Shown here one piece after another: positions 27,144 through 36,422 of a stretch of DNA of 64,000 nt. The stretch is taken from the NCBI GenBank assembly GCA_016124755.1, contig WGNA01000021.1:1-64000 (forward strand), given 5' to 3'. Made by a program: the position numbers and the translations under genes. Below the pieces are notes generated by a model that was not told the DNA's origin, did no database searches, and was given only the letters and a program-made list of their open reading frames with translations. The stretch's first letter is position 1; the number at the start of each line of letters is the position of its first letter. Origin of the DNA: Bacteroidota bacterium (GTDB taxonomy: Bacteria > Bacteroidota > Bacteroidia > NS11-12g > UBA9320).

Positions 27144-28508
27144 ATGGCGAAAAGCAAAACGGTTTATTTCTGTCAGAACTGCGGGGCCTCTTCCGCTAAG
27201 TGGGTCGGGCATTGTCCCGTATGTAAACAATGGAATACCTATGTTGAAGAAGTGGTTGAAAGTTCTCCGACTGCTGTTCCGGCATGGGTCGGTGATTCGG
27301 ATCCGGAAGTTCAGGGAAAATCGCAACGCATTTCTTCTATTCAGGCCGGAAAGGAACAGCGAACCAAAACCCCCGACGAAGAACTCAACCGCGTTCTCGG
27401 TGGAGGAATCGTTCAGGGCAGTCTCGTACTGATTGGCGGTGAACCGGGAATCGGGAAGTCAACCCTGCTTTTGCAAATGGCTTTGAAACTGGATCGGCGG
27501 GTACTATATGTAAGTGGCGAGGAAAGCGAATCGCAACTGAAAATGCGTGCCGACCGACTCGGCATTGCCAATGAAGCCTGTTACATTCTCGCTGCAACCG
27601 ACATCCAGAATATTTTTAAAGAAGTGAAAAAACTAAAGCCTCAGGTTTTAGTAATCGATTCCATTCAAACACTTTTTTCCAGAACTATCGAGTCAACTCC
27701 GGGAAGCATTTCACAAATCCGTGAGTGCACCGGACAACTGTTGCGTTTTGCGAAAGACAGTAATACTCCGGTTTTTCTGATCGGACATATCACCAAAGAC
27801 GGCCATATCGCCGGACCGAAAGTTTTGGAACACATGGTTGATACGGTTCTTCAGTTTGAAGGCGACCGCCATCATATCTATCGGATTTTGCGATCGGTGA
27901 AGAATCGATTCGGGTCTTCGTCGGAACTCGGTATTTATGAAATGGCCGGAGAAGGACTTCGCGAAGTTTCAAATCCATCGGAAGTTCTCATTTCAGAAAC
28001 CGACGATAATCTTTCCGGAATTTCCATTACTGCCGCCATGGAAGGTGCTCGTCCGCTTATGATCGAAACTCAGGCTCTTGTGAGTTCAGCCGTGTATGGA
28101 ACTCCGCAAAGAAATGCAAACGGTTACGACCTGCGTAGACTAAATATGTTATTAGCCGTTCTCGAAAAGCGTTGTGGTTTTAAACTCGGAATGCAGGATG
28201 TTTTTGTAAATGTCGCCGGTGGTTTGCGACTCGACGATCCCGGCTCGGATCTCGGAATTGCTTCTGCAATTCTCTCCTCGTATGAAAATATTCCGCTCAA
28301 CCGGAAGACATGTTTTGTCGGCGAAATCGGATTGTCGGGAGAAGTACGAGCGGTAAACCGGATTGAACAACGAATCGCCGAAGCTCAGAAACTCGGATTT
28401 GAAGAAATGGTCGTTAGCAAAGCCAATCTGAAAAACCCCATTTCTTCCAATATGAAATTAAGTGGCGTCCGGAATATTATGGAAGTTGCCGAACTGCTTT
28501 TTGGTTGA
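27144..28508 (+). CDS. radA: RadA, DNA repair/branch-migration ATPase
   Basis: The 454-residue protein has the full RadA layout: an N-terminal C4 zinc finger (FCQNCG..HCPVCKQW, residues about 9-31), a RecA-like core with Walker A GGEPGIGKSTLLLQ near 94-107, the RadA-specific KNRFG motif in SVKNRFGSSSELGIYEM near 252, and a C-terminal Lon-like domain. It helps process recombination intermediates. It is divergent from the ExbBD operon and ends two bases from the convergent AlgJ-like gene. Confidence 0.95.
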   Translation: MAKSKTVYFCQNCGASSAKWVGHCPVCKQWNTYVEEVVESSPTAVPAWVGDSDPEVQGKSQRISSIQAGKEQRTKTPDEELNRVLGGGIVQGSLVLIGGEPGIGKSTLLLQMALKLDRRVLYVSGEESESQLKMRADRLGIANEACYILAATDIQNIFKEVKKLKPQVLVIDSIQTLFSRTIESTPGSISQIRECTGQLLRFAKDSNTPVFLIGHITKDGHIAGPKVLEHMVDTVLQFEGDRHHIYRILRSVKNRFGSSSELGIYEMAGEGLREVSNPSEVLISETDDNLSGISITAAMEGARPLMIETQALVSSAVYGTPQRNANGYDLRRLNMLLAVLEKRCGFKLGMQDVFVNVAGGLRLDDPGSDLGIASAILSSYENIPLNRKTCFVGEIGLSGEVRAVNRIEQRIAEAQKLGFEEMVVSKANLKNPISSNMKLSGVRNIMEVAELLFG

Positions 28509-28509
28509 T

Positions 28510-29652
28510 TCACTTCAATACTTCATACGCTTTATCAATAAATCCCCAACCAAATCTCGACAGCGTTCCGTCGGTTGCGAGCAGAATTACCACATCCTGT
28601 TTGGTGAGTTCTCTTTTCAGATTTACCTGATCCACCGTTAATCCATTTTCAAAATTCTGCGGATAAATCTCCCGGAAATAATACCAGAATTCTCCTTTAA
28701 AAGAAGCCTGATTGCTGAAGCCGTGATCGAACAAACCCCAGAAATAACTGTCGGCAATTACCGCAGTTCGAACCGGTTGGGCGTTTGATGTGTCGAATCG
28801 CAGTTCGGGATAATACATTGCATTGTGATTCAACGACCGGAGCAGATTCATTCCGTCTTCGATATCGCTATCCGATTTGCGCATTTCATTGGAAACTTCA
28901 CCTCCAAAAATCTCATACTCCGGGAGTTTTCGATTTAAGGTTTTTGCTAAATAATGCTGAAGCGAATCTCCGGCGACCGCCATTCCGTAAGTCGACCAGT
29001 GAATTCCGGTTCTGGGGAATAATGCGAATTGCGAAGTGTCTTTCATCGATCGAAACCAGGCATTGAAATCCAAGAAGTGAATTCCGTTGGCAATCAGATT
29101 TCGCTTGTATGCATCGTAACAGCGCACATCTTTTTTGAATTTTAGATAATAGTCGGGAATGTATTCCGGATAAAAACTTGCCTTTCCGGGAGCGAGTACA
29201 ATGAGAAATTCAACACCCAAATCCCGCAACCGGTTCTGTATGGTTTTTAGTTTTAAACAACTGTCACGAATAGCCGACTCACCGGGAAAATCTCTCCCAT
29301 AGTATTCATCGATATACGCCGATTCGTATAAATAATCCTCTTTTCCGATTACCACATACCGCGCATTCGCCACATGAAAAACATCAAAATCAAATTGATT
29401 GATGTGTCGCACAAGCCAAGGATTAAAGCCAAAAGAATCGGCGGAATACAATTCAAATTTCTTTTGATAACTGCCGTTGAACCACGACTGCAAGGTGATG
29501 GAAGGCTTTTCCGATGTTTCGTGATAGCCTTTTAGTTTGTCGAAATGAAAAAACTGAAACTGCCGCTGAACAAAGGGAATGAGAAAAAGAAGCGCCATCA
29601 GCGTTATGCAAACCCATTCAGTTGTTGATTTTCGTTTCAGTTGCATTTTCAT
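28510..29652 (-). CDS. AlgJ/AlgX-like SGNH-family O-acetylation protein
   Basis: A 380-residue protein with one N-terminal helix (VCITLMALLFLIPFV) and a large periplasmic part. It contains VIGKEDYLYESAYIDEYYGR, LGVEFLIVLAPGKASFYPEYIPD, TGIHWSTYGMAVAGDSL (GxHW near residue 225) and IADSYFWGLF, the arrangement seen in AlgJ/AlgX proteins that move acetyl groups onto extracellular polysaccharide. Its ATG overlaps the stop of the MBOAT gene by one base, so the pair acts together. The acceptor glycan is unknown. Confidence 0.85.
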   Translation of the reverse strand: MKMQLKRKSTTEWVCITLMALLFLIPFVQRQFQFFHFDKLKGYHETSEKPSITLQSWFNGSYQKKFELYSADSFGFNPWLVRHINQFDFDVFHVANARYVVIGKEDYLYESAYIDEYYGRDFPGESAIRDSCLKLKTIQNRLRDLGVEFLIVLAPGKASFYPEYIPDYYLKFKKDVRCYDAYKRNLIANGIHFLDFNAWFRSMKDTSQFALFPRTGIHWSTYGMAVAGDSLQHYLAKTLNRKLPEYEIFGGEVSNEMRKSDSDIEDGMNLLRSLNHNAMYYPELRFDTSNAQPVRTAVIADSYFWGLFDHGFSNQASFKGEFWYYFREIYPQNFENGLTVDQVNLKRELTKQDVVILLATDGTLSRFGWGFIDKAYEVLK

Positions 29653-31046
29653 TAAAACCGGAAATAAATAAACGGGTTAAATGATCCGCTGCTGAGACTG
29701 GCGGTGGAAAACACAAAAAAGCAAACCGAAACTATAAAGCGAATGACCATTCCGGATTCGGTTTCAAATAATTTCGGCGGTATAATTCTTTGCGGAAGGA
29801 AAGACAACAGAATGGCAACTATTGCAACGGTCATGGTTTTGGCGTTGAATAATGCTAAATCCCAACCGGGTTCGAATGCGAACAATTTAGAATAAAACAT
29901 TGCCCAACGATCCGATTCCTCGATTCTGAATACCACCCAACCCAACACCACAATCAGAAAGGTGAGGGGAATTCGCACAATCTTTAATCGTTCGGTTTTA
30001 TTAAGACCGGTAAGTCTTTCGATTATTAAAAAGCTTCCGTGCCATACACCCCAAAGAATAAAATTCCAGTTCGCTCCGTGCCAGAAACCCGAAAGTAAAA
30101 ACACGATTCCGAGATTTCGGTAGGTTGAAAATTTACTATTTCTGTTTCCGCCAAGAGGCACATATAAATAATCGCGCATAAAATTTCCGAGCGTGATGTG
30201 CCATCGTCTCCAGAATTCGGTTATCGAAAAAGACCGGTAAGGCTGATTGAAATTTTCGGGAAACCGAAAGCCCATCATTCTTCCCAAACCAATAGCCATA
30301 TCGGAATAACCCGAAAAGTCGAAATAAATCTGAAACGTATAGAGCAAGATGGCGATCCAGGCAGAAACAGAATTGAGTTCCGCAAGATTACCGCGGAGAA
30401 CTTCGTCTACTTCTGCTCCGAGTGTATTGGCGATTAAAACTTTTTTAGCCAATCCGCGACAAAACCGGTTGAAACCTTCGATGATGTTTTTACGACTGAA
30501 AACCCGGTTAACTAATTCGTCGGCTATTTCGTGAAACCGCACAATCGGCCCGGCAATGAGTTGCGGAAACATTATGATGTACAACACGTAATCGCGAACA
30601 TTTCTCAATGGTTTGTGCGTGCCGCGATAAACATCTATCGAGTAGGTGAGGGTCTGAAATGTATAAAAGGAAATCCCGATCGGAAGAATAATTTCCATCC
30701 AGTGATAACCCGACATGCCCAGATTCATGAGAAAGGAATTCAGGTTTTCGGCGAAGAAGTTTGCGTATTTAAACCATAAGAGAAGTCCGAGATTTAATGC
30801 AATCGAAAGCAGAAGCCACCGCTTTTTACGTCGGGTATTTCCTTCTTTATAAATCTGGTTTACGATGTAATAATCAGCAACTGTGGATGCGATAAGGATA
30901 AAAATAAAACGGGGAGCGCCCCACGCGTAAAAGACTAAACTGAAAATAAGCAGAACCCAATTGCGAAATCGTTCCGGAGATAATGCATACGTCAGCAGCC
31001 AAATCGGAAAGAAGTAAAAGAGGAAAACTATACTGCTGAAAACCAT
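29652..31046 (-). CDS. MBOAT-family O-acyltransferase (AlgI/DltB-like)
   Basis: The 464-residue membrane protein has about ten hydrophobic helices and the MBOAT signature. FRSFSITEFWRRWHITLGNFMRDYLYVPLGGNR is typical of the AlgI branch, and SGFWHGANWNFILWGVWHG carries the invariant histidine. These proteins pass acyl groups from the cytoplasm across the membrane to a periplasmic partner, here the AlgJ-like protein directly downstream. No alginate polymerase genes are nearby, so the substrate is probably another surface polysaccharide. Confidence 0.92.
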   Translation of the reverse strand: MVFSSIVFLFYFFPIWLLTYALSPERFRNWVLLIFSLVFYAWGAPRFIFILIASTVADYYIVNQIYKEGNTRRKKRWLLLSIALNLGLLLWFKYANFFAENLNSFLMNLGMSGYHWMEIILPIGISFYTFQTLTYSIDVYRGTHKPLRNVRDYVLYIIMFPQLIAGPIVRFHEIADELVNRVFSRKNIIEGFNRFCRGLAKKVLIANTLGAEVDEVLRGNLAELNSVSAWIAILLYTFQIYFDFSGYSDMAIGLGRMMGFRFPENFNQPYRSFSITEFWRRWHITLGNFMRDYLYVPLGGNRNSKFSTYRNLGIVFLLSGFWHGANWNFILWGVWHGSFLIIERLTGLNKTERLKIVRIPLTFLIVVLGWVVFRIEESDRWAMFYSKLFAFEPGWDLALFNAKTMTVAIVAILLSFLPQRIIPPKLFETESGMVIRFIVSVCFFVFSTASLSSGSFNPFIYFRF

Positions 31047-31093
31047 TCGCTGTCAAAGATGTGATAAGATTCAGAATGTTTTAAAGCAGGCAA

Positions 31094-31825
31094 TCAGGCG
31101 GATTGTTCTTTCAATCGTTCGAGTTCCTGTTTGGATACCGGAAGATCAATTCCATTTTTAAAACTCAACTGACCTTTAATGAGCGAAACCGGATCGATAA
31201 GATCTTTATTAACCAACATGCGCTGACCAATCGAGAGAAATTTATTATGCATTATGATCTCAGCGAATTCCTGAAGATCTCTTTTACTCTGGATATTTTC
31301 GCCTTCGAGTGTGTGCACCATCACGCCTTCCGGATTTTTTTCAATAAAGGTGATTTCGGAAACATCGGTAAATCTCAAACCGCCGGAAGTTATAATCGGA
31401 ATGCGGGTGAATTTGCTTTTCAAAATTCCGTTAACCATTTCATACGCAAGTCCGGTGTTGGTTGCCCGGTTTCGCACCAAACGAATCGCCGATTGCAATT
31501 CTTCAATATCCAATGGCTTGAATAAACAGGTGATTCCCGAAAATTTTAATGCGCGAACCGAATATTCATCGTAGGCCGTAACGAAGATGATGTCGAAATC
31601 GATCGACTCGAGCTTTTGTAAAATCTGAAACGAATCGCCTTCCTTTAATGTAATGTCGAGAAAGACGAGATCGGGTTTAAATTGATGGATGATTTTCAGA
31701 CTTTGCTCTATGTCTCCGGCTTCCGAAACCACTTCAACATCTTCACAAAAATTCGCAATCAGTGCTTTGATCACTTCCCTGCTTTTCACTTCATCGTCGA
31801 TAACGATGGCTCTAATCTTCTGCAT
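31094..31825 (-). CDS. LytTR-family response regulator
   Basis: The 243-residue protein has an N-terminal receiver with the acidic pocket DDE, phosphoacceptor D57 in LVFLDITLKEGD and K in FKPLDIEEL, then a LytTR DNA-binding domain (about 140-240). I start it at ATG 31825 (MQKIRAIVIDDE); the longer frame to 31891 puts 22 odd residues before the receiver. It overlaps the propeller kinase gene by 14 bases and is its likely partner. Confidence 0.92.
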   Translation of the reverse strand: MQKIRAIVIDDEVKSREVIKALIANFCEDVEVVSEAGDIEQSLKIIHQFKPDLVFLDITLKEGDSFQILQKLESIDFDIIFVTAYDEYSVRALKFSGITCLFKPLDIEELQSAIRLVRNRATNTGLAYEMVNGILKSKFTRIPIITSGGLRFTDVSEITFIEKNPEGVMVHTLEGENIQSKRDLQEFAEIIMHNKFLSIGQRMLVNKDLIDPVSLIKGQLSFKNGIDLPVSKQELERLKEQSA

Positions 31826-34800
31826 TTTCTGATTTAAGTATAATCGGTATGCCCAGAACCACGCGGGTTCCGGCAGCTTCACCGTTTTCAAAAAGGTCGA
31901 TAATTTTCAACTCCGGTTTCACCTTTAAATCCTGAGTAAGAATTTCAAGTCGTTCCCCGGTTAGCTTTATTCCCTGTGATTTGTATTTGCGGGTACGCTG
32001 TTCGTTCAGCTCCCGACTTTTAGCTCTTCCGATTCCATTGTCTTCAATTACACAATGAATGTGTTCGCCATGACGCGAAAACTGAACGGTTAGTTTTCGT
32101 TCATCGTTTTTCGGCAACAAACCGTGAATAATTGCATTCTCCACATACGGTTGAATGAGCATACTCGGAATCATGATTTCTTTCGGATTGAGATCTTCCG
32201 CCACATCGATCTGAAACTCCAGTTCATTTTCTAACCGCAGTTTTTCAAGTTCCAGATAAGTGGTAAGCCATTCGGTTTCATCTTTTAATGAAATGTATTT
32301 AACTCCCGAATTCTGGAGGATCATCCGCATCAGCGTCGAGAATTTTGTGAGGTACGTGTACGCTGCTTTAGGTTCATTCTTCAACACAAAATACTGAATC
32401 GAGTTAAGGCTGTTAAAAATAAAGTGCGGGTTCATTTGGCTGCGCAAAGCCTGCAATTCGAGGTCGACGAGTTTGTGTTTGTAGGATCGCGAAATGGCTT
32501 TGGTGCGCAGAAAGAATATTAATCCGATTAATGCGAGAATTATCGCACCTACTAAAATCCGGAACCACCAGGTTTGCCAGTAAGGTGGGTGAACAATAAT
32601 CTGAATCACCTTCTCTCCATCGCTTCGAACCCCGTCGTGATTGATGGCACGAACCCGGAAAGTGTACATGCCGGGAGAAAGGTGGCCGTAATAGGCAGCC
32701 CGACGTTTCCCCGATTTTATCCAGTCTTCATCGTAACCTTCGAGCCAGTATTCATAAGTGTTTTCGTGCGAATTAGTAAATGATAAAGAGGCAAATTCGA
32801 AACTGATGAGATCTTCGTTGTAGCGTATTTCGAGTTTGTCTCGGTAATTAATGTCAACCGGTAATTTCACTTCCTGATCGAGTACCCGGAAAGCGGTTAA
32901 CACAACCGGCTGTGGTTTCGATTTTGGAATAATGCTTTCGGGCTGGAAATAATTAAACCCGTTTTGTCCGCCGAAATAAAATGTTCCGTCACTCGCTTTC
33001 CAATAAGCTCCTTCGTTAAACTCAAGTCCCTGTAAATAATGACTCATGTTAAACTGAGTGAACGAATTGCTTTTTCGGTCGTACCGAATTAAACCGTCGT
33101 TCGTGCTTAGCCAGAATACATTTCGGTTTTCCTTTAAAATTCCATACACCACGTCGTTTGGCAGCCCGTCATTAGAATTGATAGCAGAAAAGCTTTGGTT
33201 TTTTCGATCAAAAATATTGAGACCTCCGCCGTATGTGCCGATAATAAAAGAATCGCGGGTGATCTGATCGATGCACATCATGGAGTTTACACTCGGGCTG
33301 GTGGAATCATTGCCGTGTTGCAAAACGGTGAATGCATTTTTTTCCTTGTTATAAATATGTAAACCGCTGCGAAAAGTTACCAGCAATAATTCCTTGCGGC
33401 TTTTGTCTTCCAGTATCTGATAAATGGGATTGTTGTTGAGAAACCGTGACGGATATAATTTGAAATCGTCTTCATCGCGCAGATATTCCACCAAACCCCA
33501 ACGCGTTCCAATCCACATTCTGCCTTCGCTGTCTTCCATAATGCAGCGGATTTCGTTTTGTTTAATCTCCGGATTGGAAGGAGAGTGGTGCTCAAATTTT
33601 TCGGTTTGCCGGTTAAAACTAAAAAGACCTTCATCGCGCGAACCAACCCAGAGTACGCCATAGGAGTCTTCGAAAATGGCACGAACTGCTTTTGTCTCAA
33701 TGTTTGCTTTCTCATCGCGAATGGAAGCATACACTTTCAATTCTTCCGTCTTCGGATTAAAAGCAGCCAACCCGCTGCCGAGTGTACCAAGCCAAATGGT
33801 TTTATCGCGACTTTCAAAAATTGAATAAACGATGTTGTTGGTGGGTTCACCTTCGTATTCAAAATTTTCAAAAAGATTAAAAAGCTGAAGGTTCGGATCG
33901 TATTTACTAATGCCATTAATACAGCCAAACCACAGAATTCCCTGCCGATCCATAAAACCGCAATTCACCTGATCGCCGATCAGACTGCGATAGTTATAAG
34001 GGTTGTTGCGATAGGTTACATACGTGTCGCCGTTAAACTTCATGAGTCCACCGCCGTCGGTCCCGATCCACAGATTTCCGCTGTTGTCGTGAACCACAAA
34101 ATTGGTGAGGTTGGTTCCCCGAATTCTTGGTGAGGGAATTGGCAGTACGTAATCTTTTCTCACATCCCAAACCTGAAGCCCCTGTCCGCGGGTGGCGATG
34201 TACACCATTGATCCGTGTTGCAGAATCCCGTTTACATTTTGGTTGAAGAATAATTCGAGTGACGAAAACTCTTTGAAAATTCCATTGTGATAAAGAATTA
34301 TTCCCTGATCCGTTCCAACCCAGACTCCCAATCCATTGAGTTCTGGAGCAAAACAATTCACATAATTATTGGGGAGTTTGCTGTTTTCTTTCAGATACGA
34401 TTTATAACTGCCGTTTTCCATGTTAATGGAAATCATTCCGCCACCATCAAGACCTACCAGCAATTCGTTTTCGGCAGATTGACGGATGCAGGTTATGGAA
34501 TACCGGTTTTCATTGAGATCCTGATCCCGGATCCGGAACTTTTGGAACTTGTGAGTAATCTTATCGAACCGGTTGACTTCACCGGTATAAGTTCCAACCC
34601 AGATATATCCCCGGCTGTCTTCGTAAATGGTTGTAATGTGATTGTTCGACAGTGATGTTGAATCGCGGGCATCGTGCTTAAAAACTTTGAACTCATAGCC
34701 GTCGAACCGGTGAAGTCCTTCGGCAGTAGCAAACCACATGAACCCTTCCTTACCTTGAAGAATTCCGTTGATCGTACTCTGAGCCAGACCGTTTTCTCGT

Positions 34801-34895
34801 CCTATATTTTCGAAATGAATTACATCTCTCTGAGCCGTAACCCAAACAGAAATTCCGGAAAAAAACAGGAGCAGAAAATATTTCAGTCGGCTCAT
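31812..34895 (-). CDS. Two-component propeller sensor histidine kinase, LytS type
   Basis: A 1027-residue hybrid-like sensor. A signal or anchor helix at 1-21 precedes about 14 Reg_prop repeats (IWVGTYTGEVNRFD, LWIGTDGGGLMKFNG, MWIGTRWGLVEY), forming two propellers to about residue 690. A Y_Y_Y domain (YEYWLEGYDEDW..SPGMYTFRVRA) follows, then a transmembrane helix near 765-790, then a His_kinase domain with H824 in QMNPHFIFNSLNSIQ and an ATPase part with IQPYVENAIIHGLL and EDNGIGR. Similar periplasmic propellers sense glycans in gut Bacteroides, but the ligand here is unknown. It sits between two LytTR regulators. Confidence 0.93.
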   Translation of the reverse strand: MSRLKYFLLLFFSGISVWVTAQRDVIHFENIGRENGLAQSTINGILQGKEGFMWFATAEGLHRFDGYEFKVFKHDARDSTSLSNNHITTIYEDSRGYIWVGTYTGEVNRFDKITHKFQKFRIRDQDLNENRYSITCIRQSAENELLVGLDGGGMISINMENGSYKSYLKENSKLPNNYVNCFAPELNGLGVWVGTDQGIILYHNGIFKEFSSLELFFNQNVNGILQHGSMVYIATRGQGLQVWDVRKDYVLPIPSPRIRGTNLTNFVVHDNSGNLWIGTDGGGLMKFNGDTYVTYRNNPYNYRSLIGDQVNCGFMDRQGILWFGCINGISKYDPNLQLFNLFENFEYEGEPTNNIVYSIFESRDKTIWLGTLGSGLAAFNPKTEELKVYASIRDEKANIETKAVRAIFEDSYGVLWVGSRDEGLFSFNRQTEKFEHHSPSNPEIKQNEIRCIMEDSEGRMWIGTRWGLVEYLRDEDDFKLYPSRFLNNNPIYQILEDKSRKELLLVTFRSGLHIYNKEKNAFTVLQHGNDSTSPSVNSMMCIDQITRDSFIIGTYGGGLNIFDRKNQSFSAINSNDGLPNDVVYGILKENRNVFWLSTNDGLIRYDRKSNSFTQFNMSHYLQGLEFNEGAYWKASDGTFYFGGQNGFNYFQPESIIPKSKPQPVVLTAFRVLDQEVKLPVDINYRDKLEIRYNEDLISFEFASLSFTNSHENTYEYWLEGYDEDWIKSGKRRAAYYGHLSPGMYTFRVRAINHDGVRSDGEKVIQIIVHPPYWQTWWFRILVGAIILALIGLIFFLRTKAISRSYKHKLVDLELQALRSQMNPHFIFNSLNSIQYFVLKNEPKAAYTYLTKFSTLMRMILQNSGVKYISLKDETEWLTTYLELEKLRLENELEFQIDVAEDLNPKEIMIPSMLIQPYVENAIIHGLLPKNDERKLTVQFSRHGEHIHCVIEDNGIGRAKSRELNEQRTRKYKSQGIKLTGERLEILTQDLKVKPELKIIDLFENGEAAGTRVVLGIPIILKSENAED

Positions 34896-34903
34896 CCGCC
34901 TTT

Positions 34904-35650
34904 CTAAAGTTTACTGAGTGCTGCGAGAAACGATTCCTTTCTTCGTTTGGAAACATCTACTGTATCTCCATTCGACATTACCACATATCCACCCTCTCCG
35001 CGAACGTATTTCTTCATTTCAACAAGGTGAATCAGAAAGGATTTGTGCACTCTGAAAAAATCGTAATCCGACAAAAGTTCTTCGTATTCTTTCAGGTTTT
35101 TGGAAACCGTAATTCGTTCACCGGTTTTCAGAAAGAAATACGTATAGGCTCCATCACCACGCAGATATATAATGTTATCAATTTTAATAAAAAGCAGTCC
35201 GTCTGAACTTGAAATTGCGATCTGATGATGCGATCCTCCGTTTTTCATATTGCTTACAAAGACTTCAAAATTCTTGTTCACTTTTTCTTTTTGTCGTTTC
35301 TCACGGGCTTTGTCAACGGCTTCCTGAAGAAGTTTCACGTCGATGGGTTTTAGCAAATAATCAATGGCGGTGGTTCGAAATGCTTTTAGTGCATATTGCT
35401 CATGAGCTGTTGTAAAGATCACTTCGAAGTTTACCGGGTTAAAGGCCTCGAATAATGCGAATCCGTCTCGTTTGGGCATTTCGATGTCGAGAAAGACAAT
35501 ATCCGGTTGATTTTTTTCAATAGCCTTCACACCAGACGCAACCGAATCGGCGGTGGCCACTACAGAAACGTCTTTAACATAGGTTTGCAGTAAGGCTTCG
35601 AGGCCTTCTCTGCCATGTGCTTCGTCGTCGATAATTACAGCTCTCAGCAT
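34904..35650 (-). CDS. LytTR-family response regulator
   Basis: The 248-residue protein has a receiver domain with DDE, D55 in IVFLDIEMPKRDG and LLKPID, and a LytTR DNA-binding domain from about residue 140 (IIYLRGDGAYTYFFLKTGERITV, FFRVHKSFLIHL). It lies nine bases upstream of the propeller kinase and three bases after the short kinase-like gene, so one operon carries two regulators and two kinase-like proteins. Which pairs with which cannot be decided from sequence. Confidence 0.93.
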   Translation of the reverse strand: MLRAVIIDDEAHGREGLEALLQTYVKDVSVVATADSVASGVKAIEKNQPDIVFLDIEMPKRDGFALFEAFNPVNFEVIFTTAHEQYALKAFRTTAIDYLLKPIDVKLLQEAVDKAREKRQKEKVNKNFEVFVSNMKNGGSHHQIAISSSDGLLFIKIDNIIYLRGDGAYTYFFLKTGERITVSKNLKEYEELLSDYDFFRVHKSFLIHLVEMKKYVRGEGGYVVMSNGDTVDVSKRRKESFLAALSKL

Positions 35651-35653
35651 AGT

Positions 35654-36247
35654 TTACAGATTTTCAGTTGAGGTTAGGTTTAAATGTATAAAGTGGTTTT
35701 GGTTCCACTCAAATTCTATAAGACCTTCTTTCTTCAGAATTTCCAGTCTTTGCAGGGCAAGATTATATTTTGCCTCGATTTTAGGATGAATTTTTTTATC
35801 GGGGACAGGTTGAATATCCGCACGAAACTGAACCTGGTTTTCGGAACATTCGAGATGAACTTTTACCATTTCCGCATCAACTTCAAGACTCAGTAAAACA
35901 ATATTTTCGAGAAGCGACTGATATACAAAAGAAGGAAGCCACAGATCCGGATCCAGATTTTTAGTAGTAACAGATTTCGGAAATCTCCCGTTTCCGAAAC
36001 GTTTTTGCTCCATGTCGAGATACTGATTAAGAAAGGCAACTTCCTTTTCAACAGGGGTTAATTGTTCGTTACTCGAAGAAAGGGCGTATTTGTAGAGCCG
36101 GTTAAAACCCTGAAGAGTTTGAAAGGCATCTGAAGTTCTGGAAAGTAAGAGATCCGATTGAATGGTATTAATCACATTCAGCATAAAGTGCGATCCAATG
36201 AACGCTTTGAATGAGTTGAGCAGATTATGATCGGATTGATGATCCAT
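35654..36247 (-). CDS. Degenerate LytS-type histidine kinase lacking sensor and ATP motifs
   Basis: The 197-residue protein has no transmembrane or sensor region. Residues about 10-70 match the His_kinase (LytS) dimerisation block, with the phosphoacceptor-like His kept: GSHFMLNVINTIQ against PHFIFNSLNSIQ in the neighbouring full kinase, and NQYLDMEQKRFG against the YLELEKLR segment. The ATP-binding half is eroded: YQSLLENIVLLSLE replaces QPYVENAIIHGL and no DNG box is seen, only IQPVPDKK. Inference: a phosphotransfer or scaffold protein rather than an active kinase. First gene of the four-gene operon. Confidence 0.78.
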   Translation of the reverse strand: MDHQSDHNLLNSFKAFIGSHFMLNVINTIQSDLLLSRTSDAFQTLQGFNRLYKYALSSSNEQLTPVEKEVAFLNQYLDMEQKRFGNGRFPKSVTTKNLDPDLWLPSFVYQSLLENIVLLSLEVDAEMVKVHLECSENQVQFRADIQPVPDKKIHPKIEAKYNLALQRLEILKKEGLIEFEWNQNHFIHLNLTSTENL

Positions 36248-36327
36248 TTAGCAGGCAAATTACTGAATTTCAAAGTTCGTCTTGATGTGCAATTTCGTTA
36301 ACACACAAACAGGTCTGCCCGAATCAA

Positions 36328-36377
36328 CATCCGGATCGTGGAATCAGGGGGCAATGTGATTCCACCATTTCCGGATG
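36328..36377. repeat. Two-step inverted repeat beside a terminator
   Basis: CATCCGGA (36328-36335) pairs with TCCGGATG (36370-36377), and inside it GTGGAATCA (36338-36346) pairs with TGATTCCAC (36357-36365). The 50-base structure sits between the start of the degenerate kinase gene and the terminator of the 36423 gene. It has no T tract of its own. Its role is unknown. Confidence 0.6.
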
Positions 36378-36378
36378 C

Positions 36379-36414
36379 AAAAAAAATCCCCGTACCTTCA
36401 AAGAAAATACGGGG
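36379..36414 (-). terminator. Rho-independent terminator
   Basis: Arms 36388-36394 and 36408-36414 (TACGGGG/CCCCGTA) form a seven-pair stem, followed on the minus strand by an eight-base T run. It ends the sigma/barrel/T9SS unit eight bases after the 36423 stop. Confidence 0.85.
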
Positions 36415-36422
36415 AGTTATGG

